Shown here in pieces: positions 46,039-59,432 of a stretch of DNA of 64,000 nucleotides. Made by a program: the position numbers and the translations under genes. The notes beneath the pieces were generated by a model. That model did no database searches. It saw only the letters and a program-made list of their open reading frames with translations, and was not told the DNA's origin. The number at the start of each line of letters is the position of its first letter. The first letter of the stretch is position 1. This stretch comes from Pseudomonas sp. TH43 (lineage in GTDB: Bacteria > Pseudomonadota > Gammaproteobacteria > Pseudomonadales > Pseudomonadaceae): contig NZ_JAEKFI010000003.1 of assembly GCF_016650635.1 (NCBI RefSeq), positions 1,054,001 through 1,118,000 of the forward strand, read 5' to 3'.

Positions 46039-46350
46039 TCAGAAATCTTCCAGCCGCCACACCTCATAAGCTGGCGTCTCGTAGGGATGACTAAGCTTCA
46101 AAGCCGCCACAACAGCAACGATCAACTCATCCGCCACCACCAGCTCAACCTTCCACTCCTCAACCCGCTCAACCTGCCCCGCTTCGCCAATAAACGGCTG
46201 ACTGCCGTCCAAAGGTCGAAACTGGCCCAGACCAAGCACCTGCCAAGCACAGTGATCATAGTCACCAATCCGCCCACCACCGGCAGCGAACACAGCCCCT
46301 TTGACCACCTCGACATGACTGTCAGGAACAAAAAACCCGAGCTTGTACAC
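46039..46350 (-). CDS. NIF3/YqfO-type small protein (PII-like domain alone)
   Basis: 103 residues resembling the PII/CutA-like insert domain of YqfO/NIF3 proteins as a stand-alone protein: MYKLGFFVPDSHVEVVKGAV, AAGGGRIGDYDHCAWQVLG, and the end motif KLSHPYETPAYEVWRLEDF. It lies five bases after purL on the same strand, so it is cotranscribed with it. Function is not established. The missing flanking NIF3 domains are normal for this subfamily, not a truncation. Confidence 0.85.
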   Translation of the reverse strand: MYKLGFFVPDSHVEVVKGAVFAAGGGRIGDYDHCAWQVLGLGQFRPLDGSQPFIGEAGQVERVEEWKVELVVADELIVAVVAALKLSHPYETPAYEVWRLEDF

Positions 46351-46355
46351 GACGC

Positions 46356-49300
46356 TTAGTTAACCCAAACGCGTGCATTACGGAACATACGCATCCAGGG
46401 TGCGTCCTCGTTCCAGTCTTCCGAACGCCACGAGTTCTGCACCGCACGGAACACACGCTCCGGGTGCGGCATCATGATCGTCACGCGACCATCACGACTG
46501 GTGAGACCGGTAATCCCGCGCGGCGAACCGTTCGGGTTGGCCGGATAACGCTCGGTGACCTTGCCATGGTTGTCGACGAAACGCATCGCCACGCAACCCG
46601 ACAGATCCGCTTCCAGCAGGGCTTCTTCGCTGGAGAACTCGGCGTGACCTTCACCGTGAGCGATGGCGATCGGCATACGCGAACCGGCCATGCCCTGCAG
46701 GAAGATCGAGTTCGATTCCTGGATCTGCACCATCGCCACGCGCGCTTCGAACTGCTCGGAGCGGTTACGCACGAAGTGCGGCCAGAACTCGCTGCCCGGG
46801 ATCAGTTCGTGCAGGTTGGACATCATCTGGCAACCGTTGCACACGCCGAGGGTGAAGCTGTCGTTACGCTCGAAGAAACCCTGGAACGCATCGCGGGCGC
46901 GGCTGTTGAACAGTGCCGACTTGGCCCAGCCTTCACCGGCGCCGAGAACGTCGCCGTAGGAGAACCCACCGCACGCCACCAGACCTTTGAACTCGTTCAG
47001 GTCGACACGGCCAGCGAGAATGTCGCTCATGTGCACGTCGATCGCGTTGAAACCGGCGCGGTCGAACGCAGCGGCCATTTCCACCTGACCGTTTACGCCC
47101 TGCTCACGCAGCACGGCAACCTGTGGGCGGATGCCTTTCTTGATGTAAGGCGCGGCGATGTCCTGGTTGACGTCGTAGCTGAGCTTGACGCTCAGGCCCG
47201 GGTTGTCTTCTTCCAGCAGCACGTCGAATTCTTGCTCGGCGCAGTCGGCGTTATCACGCAGACGCTGGATCTGGTAGCTGGTTTCAGCCCACTGACGTTG
47301 CAGCAGACGACGCTGGCCTTCGAACACGGTGTCACCGTTGAAGGTGATGTTGATCTGGCCATTGTTGATCGGCTGACCGATCACCGACACGCAATCGCCC
47401 AGACCGGCAGCGCTGAACTGCGCGAGGATGTCCGGCGTGGCGTCCTGACGAACCTGGATCACGGCACCCAGTTCTTCGTTGAACAGGATCGCGGCGATGT
47501 CGGCAGTGGTTTCTGCCAGACCGTCGAGGTTCAGGCTCAGACCGCAGTGACCGGCGAAGGCCATTTCCACCACGGAGGTCAGCAGACCACCGTCGGAACG
47601 GTCGTGGTAAGCCAGCAGGTGACCGTCGGCGTTGAGGCCCTGGATCACCGCGAAGAAGGCTTTCAGGTCTTCGGCGTCATCGACGTCCGGAGCCTGATTG
47701 CCGAGCTTGCCGTGGGTCTGTGCAAGGATCGAAGCGCCCATGCGGTTCTGACCGCGACCGAGGTCGATCAGGATCAGGTCCGTGGTGCCTTTGTCCATGC
47801 GCAGTTCCGGGGTCAGGGTCTGACGAATGTCAGCCACTGGCGCGAAACCGGTCACGATCAGGGACATTGGCGAGGTCACGGTTTTTTCTTCGCCGTTGTC
47901 GCTCCAACGGGTGGCCATGGACATCGAGTCCTTGCCCACCGGAATGGTGATGCCCAGCTCAGGGCACAGTTCCATACCGACCGCTTTCACGGTGTCGTAC
48001 AGACGCGCGTCTTCGCCCGGGTGGCCGGCAGCCGACATCCAGTTCGCCGACAGTTTGATGTCGGAGATCTTGTTGATGCGCGATGCGGCAATGTTGGTCA
48101 GGGTTTCGCCGATGGCCATGCGGCCCGACGCCGGAGCGTCCAGCAGAGCCAGCGGAGTACGCTCGCCCATCGCCATCGCTTCACCGGTGTAAACGTCGAA
48201 ACTGGTCGCGGTGACGGCAACGTCTGCTACTGGCACCTGCCATGGGCCGACCATCTGGTCACGGGCCACGAGGCCGGTGATGGTGCGGTCGCCGATGGTG
48301 ATCAGGAAGCTTTTGCTCGCCACGGCCGGGTGATGCAGAACGCGTTCGATGGATTCGCTGATGTCCAGGTTCGACGGATCGAAGTCATCGCCCAGTTCAG
48401 CTTCACGCACCACCGAACGGTGCATGCGCGGGGCTTTGCCCAGCAACACTTCCAGCGGCATGTCCACCGGGTTGTTGCCGAAGTGGCTATCCGTGACAGT
48501 AAGCTGTGGTTCAGCGGTGGCTTCACCGACTACGGCAAACGGGCAGCGCTCGCGTTCGCAGATCGCCTGGAAGCGCTCGAAGTCTTCAGGGCCGACGGCC
48601 AGAACGTAACGTTCCTGGGATTCGTTGGACCAGATTTCGTGCGGGGCCATGCCCGGCTCGTCGTTTGGAATGTTGCGCAGTTCGAAACGGCCACCGCGGT
48701 CGCCGTCGTTGACCAGCTCCGGGAAGGCGTTGGACAGACCGCCCGCGCCGACGTCGTGGATGAAGCTGATCGGGTTCTTGTCGCCCAGTTGCCAGCAACG
48801 GTCGATAACTTCCTGGCAGCGACGCTCCATTTCAGGGTTTTCACGCTGCACGGAAGCGAAGTCGAGATCCGCCGAGCTGGTGCCAGTGGCCATGGAGGAG
48901 GCAGCGCCGCCACCCAGACCAATCAGCATCGCCGGGCCGCCGAGCACGATCAGCTTGGAGCCAACGACGATTTCGCCTTTCTTGACGTGTTCTTCGCGGA
49001 TGTTGCCCATGCCGCCGGCCAGCATGATCGGCTTGTGGTAACCGCGAACTTCGTCACCGTGCGGGGTAGTGATCGACTGTTCGAAGGTACGGAAGTAGCC
49101 AGTCAGGGCCGGACGACCGAATTCGTTGTTGAACGCGGCGCCGCCGAGCGGGCCTTCGATCATGATGTCCAACGCGGTAACGATGCGCTCAGGCTTGCCG
49201 TACGGCACTTCCCACGGCTGTTCGAAGCCCGGGATTTGCAGGTTGGACACGGTGAAACCGGTGAGGCCAGCCTTTGGCTTGGCACCACGACCGGTTGCAC

Positions 49301-50252
49301 CTTCGTCACGAATCTCGCCACCGGAACCGGTCGATGCACCCGGGAACGGAGCGATTGCGGTCGGGTGGTTGTGGGTCTCAACCTTCATCAGGATGTGCAC
49401 CGGCTCCTGCACCGCGCCGTACTGGCGGGTCTCAGGGTTCGGGAAGAAACGGCCGGCAACGTTGCCGACGATCACCGAGGCGTTGTCCTTATAAGCCGAC
49501 AGAACACCTTCGCTGTGCATCACGTAGGTGTTCTTGATCATGCCGAACAGGCTTTTTTCCTGGTTCTCGCCATCAATATCCCAACTGGCGTTGAAGATCT
49601 TGTGGCGGCAATGTTCGGAGTTGGCCTGGGCGAACATCATCAGTTCGATGTCGTGCGGGTTGCGCTTCAAACCGTTGAAGGCGTCGACCAGATAGTCGAT
49701 CTCGTCTTCGGCCAGGGCCAGGCCCAGTTCGGTATTGGCCTTTTCCAGCGCGGCACGACCGCCACCGAGGATGTCGATGGCAGTCAGCGGCTTCGGTTCG
49801 GCGTGGCTGAACAGACCGGCGGCCTGTTCGAGGTTGGCCAGAACGATCTGGGTCATGCGGTCATGCAGGACGTCGGCAATCTGCTGGGCTTCAGCGTCGC
49901 TGAACTGACCGGCCACGTAGAACGCGATGCCGCGCTCCAGACGCTGGATCTTGCTCAGGCCGCAGTTGCGGGCAATGTCGCTGGCCTTGCTCGACCATGG
50001 CGAGATGGTGCCGAAACGCGGCAACACCAGAAACAGACGGCCGGTCGGCTCTTGAACCGGAACGCTTGGACCGTACTTCAGAAGGCGCGCAAGCACCTGC
50101 TGTTCGTCGCCGGTCAGGACGCCGGTGACTTCGGCGAAGTGAGCGAATTCAGCATACAGGCCACTGACAGCTGGAACCTTCTGGCTCAGTTGCTCAAGGA
50201 GTTTGCTGTGGCGAAAGGCAGAAAGGGCAGGAGCGCCGCGCAGGATCAACAT
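46356..50252 (-). CDS. purL: Phosphoribosylformylglycinamidine synthase (FGAM synthase)
   Basis: 1298 residues, the large single-chain form of Enterobacteria and Pseudomonas. It converts FGAR, glutamine and ATP to FGAM. An N-terminal PurS-like domain is followed by a linker and a tandem AIRS-type synthetase ([20 protein letters not shown]; later [11 protein letters not shown]). The C-terminal glutamine amidotransferase has the nucleophile Cys in [10 protein letters not shown] and His in [10 protein letters not shown], with [10 protein letters not shown] near the end. The gene is divergent from mltF; the YqfO-like gene follows. Confidence 0.97.
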   Translation of the reverse strand: MLILRGAPALSAFRHSKLLEQLSQKVPAVSGLYAEFAHFAEVTGVLTGDEQQVLARLLKYGPSVPVQEPTGRLFLVLPRFGTISPWSSKASDIARNCGLSKIQRLERGIAFYVAGQFSDAEAQQIADVLHDRMTQIVLANLEQAAGLFSHAEPKPLTAIDILGGGRAALEKANTELGLALAEDEIDYLVDAFNGLKRNPHDIELMMFAQANSEHCRHKIFNASWDIDGENQEKSLFGMIKNTYVMHSEGVLSAYKDNASVIVGNVAGRFFPNPETRQYGAVQEPVHILMKVETHNHPTAIAPFPGASTGSGGEIRDEGATGRGAKPKAGLTGFTVSNLQIPGFEQPWEVPYGKPERIVTALDIMIEGPLGGAAFNNEFGRPALTGYFRTFEQSITTPHGDEVRGYHKPIMLAGGMGNIREEHVKKGEIVVGSKLIVLGGPAMLIGLGGGAASSMATGTSSADLDFASVQRENPEMERRCQEVIDRCWQLGDKNPISFIHDVGAGGLSNAFPELVNDGDRGGRFELRNIPNDEPGMAPHEIWSNESQERYVLAVGPEDFERFQAICERERCPFAVVGEATAEPQLTVTDSHFGNNPVDMPLEVLLGKAPRMHRSVVREAELGDDFDPSNLDISESIERVLHHPAVASKSFLITIGDRTITGLVARDQMVGPWQVPVADVAVTATSFDVYTGEAMAMGERTPLALLDAPASGRMAIGETLTNIAASRINKISDIKLSANWMSAAGHPGEDARLYDTVKAVGMELCPELGITIPVGKDSMSMATRWSDNGEEKTVTSPMSLIVTGFAPVADIRQTLTPELRMDKGTTDLILIDLGRGQNRMGASILAQTHGKLGNQAPDVDDAEDLKAFFAVIQGLNADGHLLAYHDRSDGGLLTSVVEMAFAGHCGLSLNLDGLAETTADIAAILFNEELGAVIQVRQDATPDILAQFSAAGLGDCVSVIGQPINNGQINITFNGDTVFEGQRRLLQRQWAETSYQIQRLRDNADCAEQEFDVLLEEDNPGLSVKLSYDVNQDIAAPYIKKGIRPQVAVLREQGVNGQVEMAAAFDRAGFNAIDVHMSDILAGRVDLNEFKGLVACGGFSYGDVLGAGEGWAKSALFNSRARDAFQGFFERNDSFTLGVCNGCQMMSNLHELIPGSEFWPHFVRNRSEQFEARVAMVQIQESNSIFLQGMAGSRMPIAIAHGEGHAEFSSEEALLEADLSGCVAMRFVDNHGKVTERYPANPNGSPRGITGLTSRDGRVTIMMPHPERVFRAVQNSWRSEDWNEDAPWMRMFRNARVWVN

Positions 50253-51998
<1,746 letters not shown>

Positions 51999-52015
51999 CA
52001 AACACCCCAAAAAAA

Positions 52016-52106
52016 TGTGGGAGCGAGCCTGCTCGCGAAGGCGTCGATTCAGTCGACATTATTGTTAACTGATACACCGCTTTCGCAAGCAGGCTCGCTC
52101 CCACAG
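52016..52106. repeat. Inverted REP pair (GAGCAGGCTC type)
   Basis: TGTGGGAGCGAGCCTGCTCG and a near reverse complement around a loop of about 45 bases, between the convergent mltF and pdxJ genes. Confidence 0.88.
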
Positions 52107-52123
52107 GGGTTATGCCTCGGCCT

Positions 52124-52870
52124 TTAACCTTTCAACGCAGCCGCCAGAATCAGGGCTTTCATTTCGGATACAGCCGACTTGAAGCCCACGAACAGCGCAT
52201 GCGCCACCAGCGCATGACCGATGTTCAGTTCGTTGATACCCTTGATCGCTGCTACCGCTTCAACGTTGTGATAATGCAGGCCATGACCGGCATTGACGAT
52301 CAGGCCCTGGGCCAGACCAAACGCCACACCGTCCGCCACACGCTTCAATTCTTCAGCGACTTCAGTCGGCGTCTCGGCATCGGCATAACGCCCGGTGTGC
52401 AGCTCGATGGCCGGCGCACCCACGCGCTTCGACGCGGCAATCTGCCGCTCGTCCGCATCAATGAACAGCGACACTTCGCTGCCGATTTTCGACAGACGCT
52501 CAACCGCTGCCTTGATGCGCTCTTCCTGCCCCGCGACATCCAGACCACCTTCGGTGGTCAGTTCCTGACGGGTTTCCGGCACCAGGCAGATGTGTGCCGG
52601 ACGGATGCGCTCGGCGAACGCCATCATTTCTTCGGTGACGCCCATTTCGAAGTTCATGCGGGTTTGCAGCACATCCTTGAGCAGCAGCACGTCGCGCTCC
52701 TGAATGTGCCGACGGTCTTCGCGCAGGTGCACGGTGATGCCGTCGGCGCCCGCCTCTTCAGCGTCCAGCGCAGCTTTGACCGGATCCGGATAGCGCGTGC
52801 CACGGGCCTGACGCAGGGTGGCGACGTGGTCGATGTTCACGCCAAGAAGAATGCGATTGCTGGTGGTCAC
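52124..52870 (-). CDS. pdxJ: Pyridoxine 5'-phosphate synthase
   Basis: Condenses 3-amino-2-oxopropyl phosphate with deoxyxylulose 5-phosphate to make pyridoxine phosphate. 248 residues, TIM barrel. It starts [19 protein letters not shown], the family signature; then [24 protein letters not shown] and [10 protein letters not shown]. It is the last gene of the rnc-era-recO-pdxJ group. Confidence 0.97.
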   Translation of the reverse strand: MTTSNRILLGVNIDHVATLRQARGTRYPDPVKAALDAEEAGADGITVHLREDRRHIQERDVLLLKDVLQTRMNFEMGVTEEMMAFAERIRPAHICLVPETRQELTTEGGLDVAGQEERIKAAVERLSKIGSEVSLFIDADERQIAASKRVGAPAIELHTGRYADAETPTEVAEELKRVADGVAFGLAQGLIVNAGHGLHYHNVEAVAAIKGINELNIGHALVAHALFVGFKSAVSEMKALILAAALKG

Positions 52871-52918
52871 GGATGCGCGCTCCTGAAGAAAAAGATTCGG
52901 CGCACAGCATACACGGGG

Positions 52919-53608
52919 CTAGGGCTTGCGAAACAGTTCGCGACTGACGAGGGGACGACCGCCGAGGTGCACGGCAAGTGCCTGGCGCATCAAGCGCTTG
53001 GCGGCAGACAGCGCGCCGGGGGCGGTCCAGTCGGCGTCGGCCATGGCCAGTAGTTCGACGCCGTTGAACAGACCGGGTTGCAGCAGAAAGACTCGCTCCA
53101 GACCGGCATCCACTTGCAGACGATAGAGACCGTCCTCGGCAATGGCTTCGCCGTGGATATCAGTGTTCAGGGAAAAGCCGTAACCGAGATCGTCCAGCAG
53201 CCGCCATTCGAAAGAACGCAGCAACGGCTCCAGCGGGCGGCCTTCAGCCAGGGCCAGCAAAGTGGCGGCGTAGTGATCGAATACACCCGGGTGCGGATCT
53301 TCGGCAGGTAGCAAACGGATCAGCAATTCATTCAGATACAGGCCACTGAACAGCGCCTCACCGTTGAGCCACGCCGAAGTGCCTGAACTCTCCATGCGCC
53401 CGACATTCTTCAACTCGCCCTTACCGCGAAACTCCACTTCCAGCGACACAAACGGCCGTGCCAGTGTCCCGGCTTTGCCCCGCGCACTGCGCAATACCGC
53501 CCGCAGCCGACCTTGCGGCGTGAGGAAATCCACCAAGGCACTGGTTTCGCGGTAAGCGCGCGAGTGAAGGACGTAGGCGGGTTGGGCGGGAGGCGGGTTT
53601 TGCGACAT
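52919..53608 (-). CDS. recO: DNA repair protein RecO
   Basis: Annealing and RecA-loading factor of the RecFOR pathway. 229 residues from the ATG at 53608 ([19 protein letters not shown]). An N-terminal OB fold ([20 protein letters not shown]) is followed by helices ([20 protein letters not shown]). Compared with E. coli RecO, the zinc-finger cysteines are not evident. An upstream in-frame start is less likely because it lies in the REP-side spacer. It lies between era and pdxJ. Confidence 0.95.
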   Translation of the reverse strand: MSQNPPPAQPAYVLHSRAYRETSALVDFLTPQGRLRAVLRSARGKAGTLARPFVSLEVEFRGKGELKNVGRMESSGTSAWLNGEALFSGLYLNELLIRLLPAEDPHPGVFDHYAATLLALAEGRPLEPLLRSFEWRLLDDLGYGFSLNTDIHGEAIAEDGLYRLQVDAGLERVFLLQPGLFNGVELLAMADADWTAPGALSAAKRLMRQALAVHLGGRPLVSRELFRKP

Positions 53609-53655
53609 TGAGTTCTCTATGCAGAAACGCAGTTTTACACACAACCCAAAACCAC

Positions 53656-53744
53656 TGTGGGAGCGAGCCTGCTCGCGAAAGCGGAGTGACAGTCAACATC
53701 AATGCTGAATGTTACATCCCTTCGCGAGCAGGCCCGCTCCCACA
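53656..53744. repeat. Inverted REP pair (GAGCAGGCTC type)
   Basis: CTGTGGGAGCGAGCCTGCTC and TTCGCGAGCAGGCCCGCTCC face each other inside the era-recO gap, that is, within a co-directional gene group. Confidence 0.86.
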
Positions 53745-53773
53745 TTGGCTATCGGTGTTCTCTGGAACGGTGA

Positions 53774-54676
53774 TTACAGGTCGCCGTAGCCCAGCGAACG
53801 CAGCGCGCGCTCGTCGTCGGACCAGCCGCCCTTCACCTTGACCCACAGGTTGAGCATAATCTTGGAGTCGAACAGCAACTCCATGTCCTTGCGCGCTTCG
53901 GTGCCAATGCGTTTGATGCGCTCGCCCTTGTCGCCAATGATGATCTTCTTCTGACCGTCACGTTCAACGAGGATCAAGGCGTGGATGTGCAGGGTTTTGC
54001 CCTGCTGCTTGAATTCTTCGATCTCGACCGTGATCTGGTACGGCAGCTCGGCGCCCATCTGGCGCATGATTTTCTCACGGACCAGTTCGGCGGCGAGGAA
54101 ACGGCTGCTGCGGTCGGTGATCTGGTCTTCCGGGAAGAAGTGGTCGTTCTCCGGCAGATGATCAGCAATGACCTTTTCCAGCGCTTCGAGGTTATGCCCG
54201 TGCTGCGCGGAAATCGGAATGATCTGCGCGTTCGGCAGTTGTTCCTGCAACCAGCTCAGGTGCGGCATCAGCTCGGCTTTGTCTTCGATGCGGTCGGTCT
54301 TGTTCAGCGCGACGATCAGCGGGCCGGTGACGTACTGCACGCGCTCCAGCACCATCTGGTCTTCGTCGGTCCACTTGGTGCGGTCGACCACGAAGATCAC
54401 CACGTCGACGTCTTTCAACGCCGCCGAAGCGGTCTTGTTCATGTAACGGTTCAGGGCCTTTTCGCCACCCTTGTGCATGCCAGGGGTGTCGACGTAGATC
54501 GCTTGCACGTCGCCTTCGGTCTTGATCCCGAGCATGTTGTGGCGAGTGGTCTGCGGCTTGCGCGAAGTGATCGCGAGCTTTTGGCCGAGGATGTGGTTCA
54601 ACAACGTCGACTTGCCGACGTTAGGACGGCCGACGATGGCAACATAGCCACAGCGAGTTGCGTTTGTATCAGTCAT
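53774..54676 (-). CDS. era: GTPase Era
   Basis: Essential 30S-assembly GTPase that binds the 3' end of 16S rRNA. 300 residues. The P-loop GRPNVGKST is at 16-24, DTPG in [14 protein letters not shown] in ALNKTDRIE, and the KH-type RNA-binding end [14 protein letters not shown]. The ATG at 54676 overlaps the end of rnc by eight bases, giving an rnc-era translational link as in E. coli. Confidence 0.97.
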   Translation of the reverse strand: MTDTNATRCGYVAIVGRPNVGKSTLLNHILGQKLAITSRKPQTTRHNMLGIKTEGDVQAIYVDTPGMHKGGEKALNRYMNKTASAALKDVDVVIFVVDRTKWTDEDQMVLERVQYVTGPLIVALNKTDRIEDKAELMPHLSWLQEQLPNAQIIPISAQHGHNLEALEKVIADHLPENDHFFPEDQITDRSSRFLAAELVREKIMRQMGAELPYQITVEIEEFKQQGKTLHIHALILVERDGQKKIIIGDKGERIKRIGTEARKDMELLFDSKIMLNLWVKVKGGWSDDERALRSLGYGDL

Positions 54677-55358
54677 TGCCATTCTCCACGCCCAGGGCAA
54701 TCAGTGCTGCGGCGGCCGCTACCTGTTCGGCAATACGACGGCTCACACCCTGACCTCGGCTTTTTTCATTCAGTAAGACAACTTCGCACTCGACGAAGAA
54801 AGTTCGGCAGTGCGGCTCGCCCTGGATATCCACGACTTCGTAGCGTGGCAGATCGCAACCGCGCGATTGCAGATGTTCCTGCAGGCGGGTTTTCGGATCC
54901 TTGTTGGTATCGACCAGCGTCAGGCCTTCAAACTCACCGGCCAGCCAGGCGAGGACACGCTCGCGCGCCATATCCATGCCGGCGTCGAGGTAGATTGCAC
55001 CGATCAATGCTTCGAGGGCGTCGGCCAGAATCGATTCGCGACGGAAGCCGCCGCTCTTCAACTCACCGGAACCCAGACGCAGGTAATCACCGAGATCAAA
55101 ACCGCGAGCCAGTACGGCCAGCGTCTCACCTTTTACCAGCCGCGCGCGCAAACGCGACAGCTGGCCTTCGCGGGCCAGCGGGAAGCGATCGAACAGCGCC
55201 TCGCCAGCGACGAAGTTGAGGATGGCATCGCCAAGGAATTCCAGGCGTTCATTGTTGCGCCCGGCAAAACTGCGGTGCGTGAGGGCCAGCAGCATCAGCT
55301 CCTGATCCTTGAAGGTGTAACCGAGCTGGCGCTCGAGACGGCTAAGAGAAACGCTCAC
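54669..55358 (-). CDS. rnc: Ribonuclease III
   Basis: Double-strand-specific endoribonuclease for rRNA processing. 229 residues. The RNase III signature [12 protein letters not shown] has Glu40 and Asp44, a second acidic set is in [15 protein letters not shown], and a dsRNA-binding domain covers about 155-225 ([20 protein letters not shown]). The start is GTG at 55358. Upstream there is only a 180-base gap to lepB. Confidence 0.96.
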   Translation of the reverse strand: MSVSLSRLERQLGYTFKDQELMLLALTHRSFAGRNNERLEFLGDAILNFVAGEALFDRFPLAREGQLSRLRARLVKGETLAVLARGFDLGDYLRLGSGELKSGGFRRESILADALEALIGAIYLDAGMDMARERVLAWLAGEFEGLTLVDTNKDPKTRLQEHLQSRGCDLPRYEVVDIQGEPHCRTFFVECEVVLLNEKSRGQGVSRRIAEQVAAAAALIALGVENGND

Positions 55359-55538
55359 GGTTTACCCACGCTGAGTTCGTGGCTGGATTCCACTGCCATC
55401 GCCGGGATACGGCGCAGGCCTGGGACAATTAACGCTGTGTTCAAAAATTAAATCCTGGCTGTTAGCTGCACGCCGCGAAGCCGATTGTGTCGACTCCAGA
55501 AATGCATTCGGCGCTGTGTTCAACAGCGCCGTGTGTGA
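55359..55538. other. Short lepB-rnc gap without the usual small gene
   Basis: 180 bases. It contains a lepB-proximal hairpin and two exact copies of CGCTGTGTTCAA (55433-55444 and 55512-55523). In P. aeruginosa a DUF4845 gene (PA0769) lies here; none fits in this space. Confidence 0.65.
55510..55530 (-). terminator. Hairpin just after lepB
   Basis: GGCGCTGT (55510-55517) and ACAGCGCC (55523-55530) form an eight-base-pair stem nine bases beyond the lepB stop. No T-run follows, so it may stabilise the mRNA rather than terminate. Confidence 0.55.
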
Positions 55539-56393
55539 TTACTTGATCAGGCCAACCCGCGAGAAATTCGGCAGGTGACTGAGTTTCGGTTCCGGCCAGC
55601 TCATCCAGACCGCGAAGGCCTTGCCGACGATATTCTGGTCGGGAACCATGCCCAGCAGATCCTTGGGAATGTTCGGATCATCCCAGTAGCGACTGTCGTT
55701 CGAGTTGTCGCGGTTGTCGCCCATCATGAAATAGTGCCCGGCCGGTACGGTCCACGTATGGTCCGGAGTGGCGCGGTAGCGGCTCATTTCCTTGCGGATA
55801 AGGTGCTCGGCTTCACCGAGTTTTTCCTTGTAGAGCTCAGCGCTGCCGAGGGTGCCCGGCTCGGAGCCGACCAGTTGCTCGGCAATCGACTCGCCATTGA
55901 CGAACAGACGCTTGTCAGCGGTGTAACGCACGGTGTCGCCCGGCAGGCCGACTACACGCTTGATGTAGTTGACGTTGGGGTCGCTCGGGTAGCGGAACAC
56001 CATGACATCGCCACGCTGTGGGTCACCGACTTCGATGATTTTCTTGTCGATCACCGGCAGGCGGATCCCGTAAGAAAACTTGCTCACCAGAATGAAGTCG
56101 CCAACGTCCAGAGTCGGCTTCATCGAACCGGACGGAATCTGGAACGGCTCCACGAGGAACGAACGCAGCACCAGAACGATGAACAACACCGGAAAGAACG
56201 ACTTGCCGTATTCAACCAGCAGCGGCTCTTTGTTCAGTTTCTCGACCACCACGACATCGGGTTGGCTGACACTGCCTTGATAAGAGGCAATAGCAGCACG
56301 CCGACGCGGCGCCAGGAACAACAGATCGAGCAACGCCAACAGGCCGCAGACGAACACGGCGATGACCAGCAACAGCGGGAAATTTAGTGACAT
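55539..56393 (-). CDS. lepB: Signal peptidase I
   Basis: Cleaves Sec and Tat signal peptides at the periplasmic face. 284 residues. Two N-terminal membrane spans (9-28 and about 64-82) precede the catalytic Ser90 in IPSGSMKPTL and Lys145 in YIKRVVGLPGD. The box GHYFMMGDNRDNSNDSR is complete. It directly follows lepA (five-base gap), and the two are cotranscribed as usual. Confidence 0.97.
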   Translation of the reverse strand: MSLNFPLLLVIAVFVCGLLALLDLLFLAPRRRAAIASYQGSVSQPDVVVVEKLNKEPLLVEYGKSFFPVLFIVLVLRSFLVEPFQIPSGSMKPTLDVGDFILVSKFSYGIRLPVIDKKIIEVGDPQRGDVMVFRYPSDPNVNYIKRVVGLPGDTVRYTADKRLFVNGESIAEQLVGSEPGTLGSAELYKEKLGEAEHLIRKEMSRYRATPDHTWTVPAGHYFMMGDNRDNSNDSRYWDDPNIPKDLLGMVPDQNIVGKAFAVWMSWPEPKLSHLPNFSRVGLIK

Positions 56394-56398
56394 AGGAC

Positions 56399-58198
56399 CT
56401 AACTATCCAACCTGAGCACTGCAAGGAAGGCTTCTTGTGGAATTTCCACGTTGCCGACTTGCTTCATGCGTTTTTTACCGGCCTTTTGCTTCTCGAGCAG
56501 TTTCTTCTTACGGCTGACGTCACCACCGTAGCATTTGGCCAATACGTTCTTTCTGAGTGCCTTGACGGTTGTCCGTGCAACGATCTGACCACCAATGGCA
56601 GCCTGGATAGCCACGTCGAACATCTGACGAGGAATCAGTTCTTTCATCTTCTCGGTCAACTGGCGACCTTTGTAGTGCGAGTTGTCACGGTGCACGATCA
56701 ATGCGAGAGCATCGACCTTGTCGCCGTTGATCAGCACGTCCAGTTTCACCAGATTAGCCGATTGGTAACGATCGAAGTGGTAGTCCAGCGAAGCATAGCC
56801 ACGGCTGGTGGATTTGAGGCGGTCGAAGAAATCGAGGACCACTTCGTTCATCGGCAAGTCGTAAGTGACCTGCACCTGATTGCCGAGGAACAGCATGTCG
56901 ACTTGAACGCCGCGCTTCTCGATGCACAGGGTGATGACGTTGCCCAGGTGCTCCTGAGGCACAAGGATATTGGCACGCACGATTGGCTCGCGCATGTCCT
57001 CGATCGACGACACATCTGGAAGCTTCGACGGGTTGTCGACGTAAATCGTTTCACCGGTTTTCAGCACCAGCTCGAAGATTACCGTCGGCGCCGTGGTGAT
57101 CAGGTCCAGATCGTACTCGCGCTCGAGACGCTCCTGGATGATTTCCATGTGCAGCATGCCGAGGAAGCCGCAACGGAAGCCGAAGCCCAGTGCGTCGGAG
57201 CTTTCCGGGGTGTATTGCAGCGACGAGTCGTTGAGGGTCAGTTTCTGCAGCGCTTCGCGGAAATCCTCGAAGTCGTCGGAGCTGACCGGAAACAGACCGG
57301 CGTAAACCTGTGGCTGGATGCGTTTGAAGCCTGGCAGCACTTCAACGTCCGGCGTCGAGCTCAGGGTCAGGGTGTCACCGACCGGTGCACCGTGAATGTC
57401 CTTGATGCTGGCGATGATGAAGCCCACTTCGCCGGCCTTGAGGTCAGCGGTCGCGGTGTGCTTCGGATTGAACACGCCAACGCTGTCGACCAGGTGGATC
57501 TTGCCGGTGGACTTGACGAGGATCTTGTCGCCCTTCTTCACGCGGCCATGACGCACGCGCACCAGAGAGACAACGCCCAGGTAGTTGTCGAACCAGGAGT
57601 CGATGATCAACGCTTGCAGCGGATCTTCGATGTTGCCGGTCGGCGCAGGAATGGTGTGCACCAGACGCTCGAGCACTTCGTCGACACCCAGGCCGGTTTT
57701 GGCGCTGCAAGTGACGGCGTCGGTGGCGTCGATGCCGATGATCTTCTCGATCTCGTCCTTGACGCGATCGGGATCGGCCTGCGGCAGGTCGATCTTGTTC
57801 AGTACCGGCATGACCTCGAGGCCTTGCTCGATGGCGGTGTAGCAGTTGGCCACGGACTGGGCTTCAACACCCTGACCGGCATCGACCACCAGCAAAGCAC
57901 CTTCACACGCGGCCAGGGAACGGCTGACTTCGTAGGTGAAGTCGACGTGGCCCGGGGTGTCAATGAAGTTCAGCTGATACTTGATGCCATCTTTGGCAGT
58001 GTAATAAAGGGTGACGCTGTGGGCCTTGATGGTGATCCCGCGTTCACGCTCCAGATCCATGGAATCCAGTACCTGGGCTTCCATTTCACGCTCGGCCAGG
58101 CCGCCGCACATCTGGATGAAGCGATCGGCCAGCGTCGACTTGCCATGGTCAATGTGGGCGATGATGGAGAAATTGCGGATATGACTCAAATCACTCAC
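56399..58198 (-). CDS. lepA: Elongation factor 4 (LepA)
   Basis: Ribosome-associated translational GTPase, 599 residues. G motifs are [26 protein letters not shown] and NKIDLP; then EF-G-like domains and the LepA-specific C-terminal domain ([20 protein letters not shown]). The start is GTG at 58198. It heads the lepA-lepB unit. Confidence 0.97.
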   Translation of the reverse strand: MSDLSHIRNFSIIAHIDHGKSTLADRFIQMCGGLAEREMEAQVLDSMDLERERGITIKAHSVTLYYTAKDGIKYQLNFIDTPGHVDFTYEVSRSLAACEGALLVVDAGQGVEAQSVANCYTAIEQGLEVMPVLNKIDLPQADPDRVKDEIEKIIGIDATDAVTCSAKTGLGVDEVLERLVHTIPAPTGNIEDPLQALIIDSWFDNYLGVVSLVRVRHGRVKKGDKILVKSTGKIHLVDSVGVFNPKHTATADLKAGEVGFIIASIKDIHGAPVGDTLTLSSTPDVEVLPGFKRIQPQVYAGLFPVSSDDFEDFREALQKLTLNDSSLQYTPESSDALGFGFRCGFLGMLHMEIIQERLEREYDLDLITTAPTVIFELVLKTGETIYVDNPSKLPDVSSIEDMREPIVRANILVPQEHLGNVITLCIEKRGVQVDMLFLGNQVQVTYDLPMNEVVLDFFDRLKSTSRGYASLDYHFDRYQSANLVKLDVLINGDKVDALALIVHRDNSHYKGRQLTEKMKELIPRQMFDVAIQAAIGGQIVARTTVKALRKNVLAKCYGGDVSRKKKLLEKQKAGKKRMKQVGNVEIPQEAFLAVLRLDS

Positions 58199-58307
58199 GG
58201 ATCAACACTCAAAAAGGCTGCAGGCATAGCCCGCCGAAAAATAGCCGGGAATTGTACCTGATACACGGCGCAAGCGTCACGTTCGCCTGTCACCCGGATT
58301 GCATGCA

Positions 58308-58339
58308 AAAACGCCCCGATCTGTCGACCGAGGCGTTTT
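58308..58339 (-). terminator. Intrinsic terminator of lptF-lptG
   Basis: AAAACGCC (58308-58315) and GGCGTTTT (58332-58339) pair around an imperfectly paired interior. On the minus strand the stem is followed by Ts. It lies 32 bases past the lptG stop. Confidence 0.82.
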
Positions 58340-58370
58340 CAGGGTTAAACGAGGGATGAAAGCTTGTTCA

Positions 58371-59432
58371 TCAACCGGCTCGTCTGAGCAGCCAGACACC
58401 CGCCAACGCACAGACTCCCGCCGGCACCAGCACTGCGAACAGGGGCGAGAAACCGAACACCAGGCTCGATGGACCGAGCAAATCCTGCACGATGCGGAAG
58501 GTGAAGCCCACCAGCACGCCGGTAAATACGCGCTGGCCCAAGGTCACCGAACGCAGCGGGCCGAAGATGAAAGAAATCGCCATCAACACCAATGCGGCAG
58601 TGACCAGCGGCTGCAACACCTTGACCCAAAATGCCAGCCAGTAGCGGCCGTTGCTCAGGCCCTGCTCCGACAGATAGTGGATGTAGCCCCACAAACCACT
58701 GATCGACAGCGACTCCGGCGCCATGACCACGGTGCTCAGCAGTTGCGGGCTCAGGGCCACGTCCCACTGCTCGCTCGGGGTATTGACGACTTCAGTGCTG
58801 CGCTCATGAAACAGCGTGGTGGCGACGTCGGTAAGCTGCCATTTGGTGCCGTCGAATTCAGCCTTTTTGGCGAAACTCGAACTCAACAGATGGCGCTCCT
58901 TGTCGAAGTGATAGCGGGTCACGCCATACAACAGACCGTTCGGCTGAACGGCGTTGATGTGGATGAACTCCTCACCCTGACGGTGCCACATACCGTGCTT
59001 GGCACTTTGTGCGTCGCCGCTGCCCTGGGCCAGCGAGCGATTGGCCTGAGCCATGCTTTCAGTGGCCGGCGCAACGTATTCGCCGATCAGCACGCCGGCC
59101 AGCATCAGCACCAGCATCGGCTTCATCACCGCCCAGACGATACGACCGATCGACACGCCAGCGGCGCGCATTACGGTCAGTTCACTGCTGCTGGCCAGGC
59201 TGCCGAGGCCGATCAGACAGCCGATCAACGCCGCCATCGGCAACATTTCGTAGAGTCGGCGCGGCGCGGTGAGCAATACAAAGCTCAGCACATCAACCAG
59301 CGTGTAGGTATCGCTGACGTCGCCCATCTCATCGATGAAGGCAAACAGCGTCGCCAGACCGAGGATGATCGCCAGCACGGCGATGATCGCCATGAACACG
59401 CTGCTGCCGATGTAGCGGTCGAGTTTAACCAC
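58371..59432 (-). CDS. lptG: LPS export ABC transporter permease LptG
   Basis: Inner-membrane permease of the LptB2FGC complex that extracts LPS. 353 residues from the GTG at 59432 (VKLDRYIGSSVFMAIIAVLA). Membrane spans lie at the two ends, with a periplasmic beta-jellyroll between them. The GTG overlaps the lptF stop by eight bases, giving the standard lptF-lptG coupling. An upstream in-frame start lies inside lptF. Confidence 0.95.
   Translation of the reverse strand: MVKLDRYIGSSVFMAIIAVLAIILGLATLFAFIDEMGDVSDTYTLVDVLSFVLLTAPRRLYEMLPMAALIGCLIGLGSLASSSELTVMRAAGVSIGRIVWAVMKPMLVLMLAGVLIGEYVAPATESMAQANRSLAQGSGDAQSAKHGMWHRQGEEFIHINAVQPNGLLYGVTRYHFDKERHLLSSSFAKKAEFDGTKWQLTDVATTLFHERSTEVVNTPSEQWDVALSPQLLSTVVMAPESLSISGLWGYIHYLSEQGLSNGRYWLAFWVKVLQPLVTAALVLMAISFIFGPLRSVTLGQRVFTGVLVGFTFRIVQDLLGPSSLVFGFSPLFAVLVPAGVCALAGVWLLRRAG

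Noticed and set aside
56435..58261. 608-codon open frame on the plus strand opposite lepA
   Set aside because: Shadow of lepA; composition is typical of an antisense frame (rich in Val, His, Gln).
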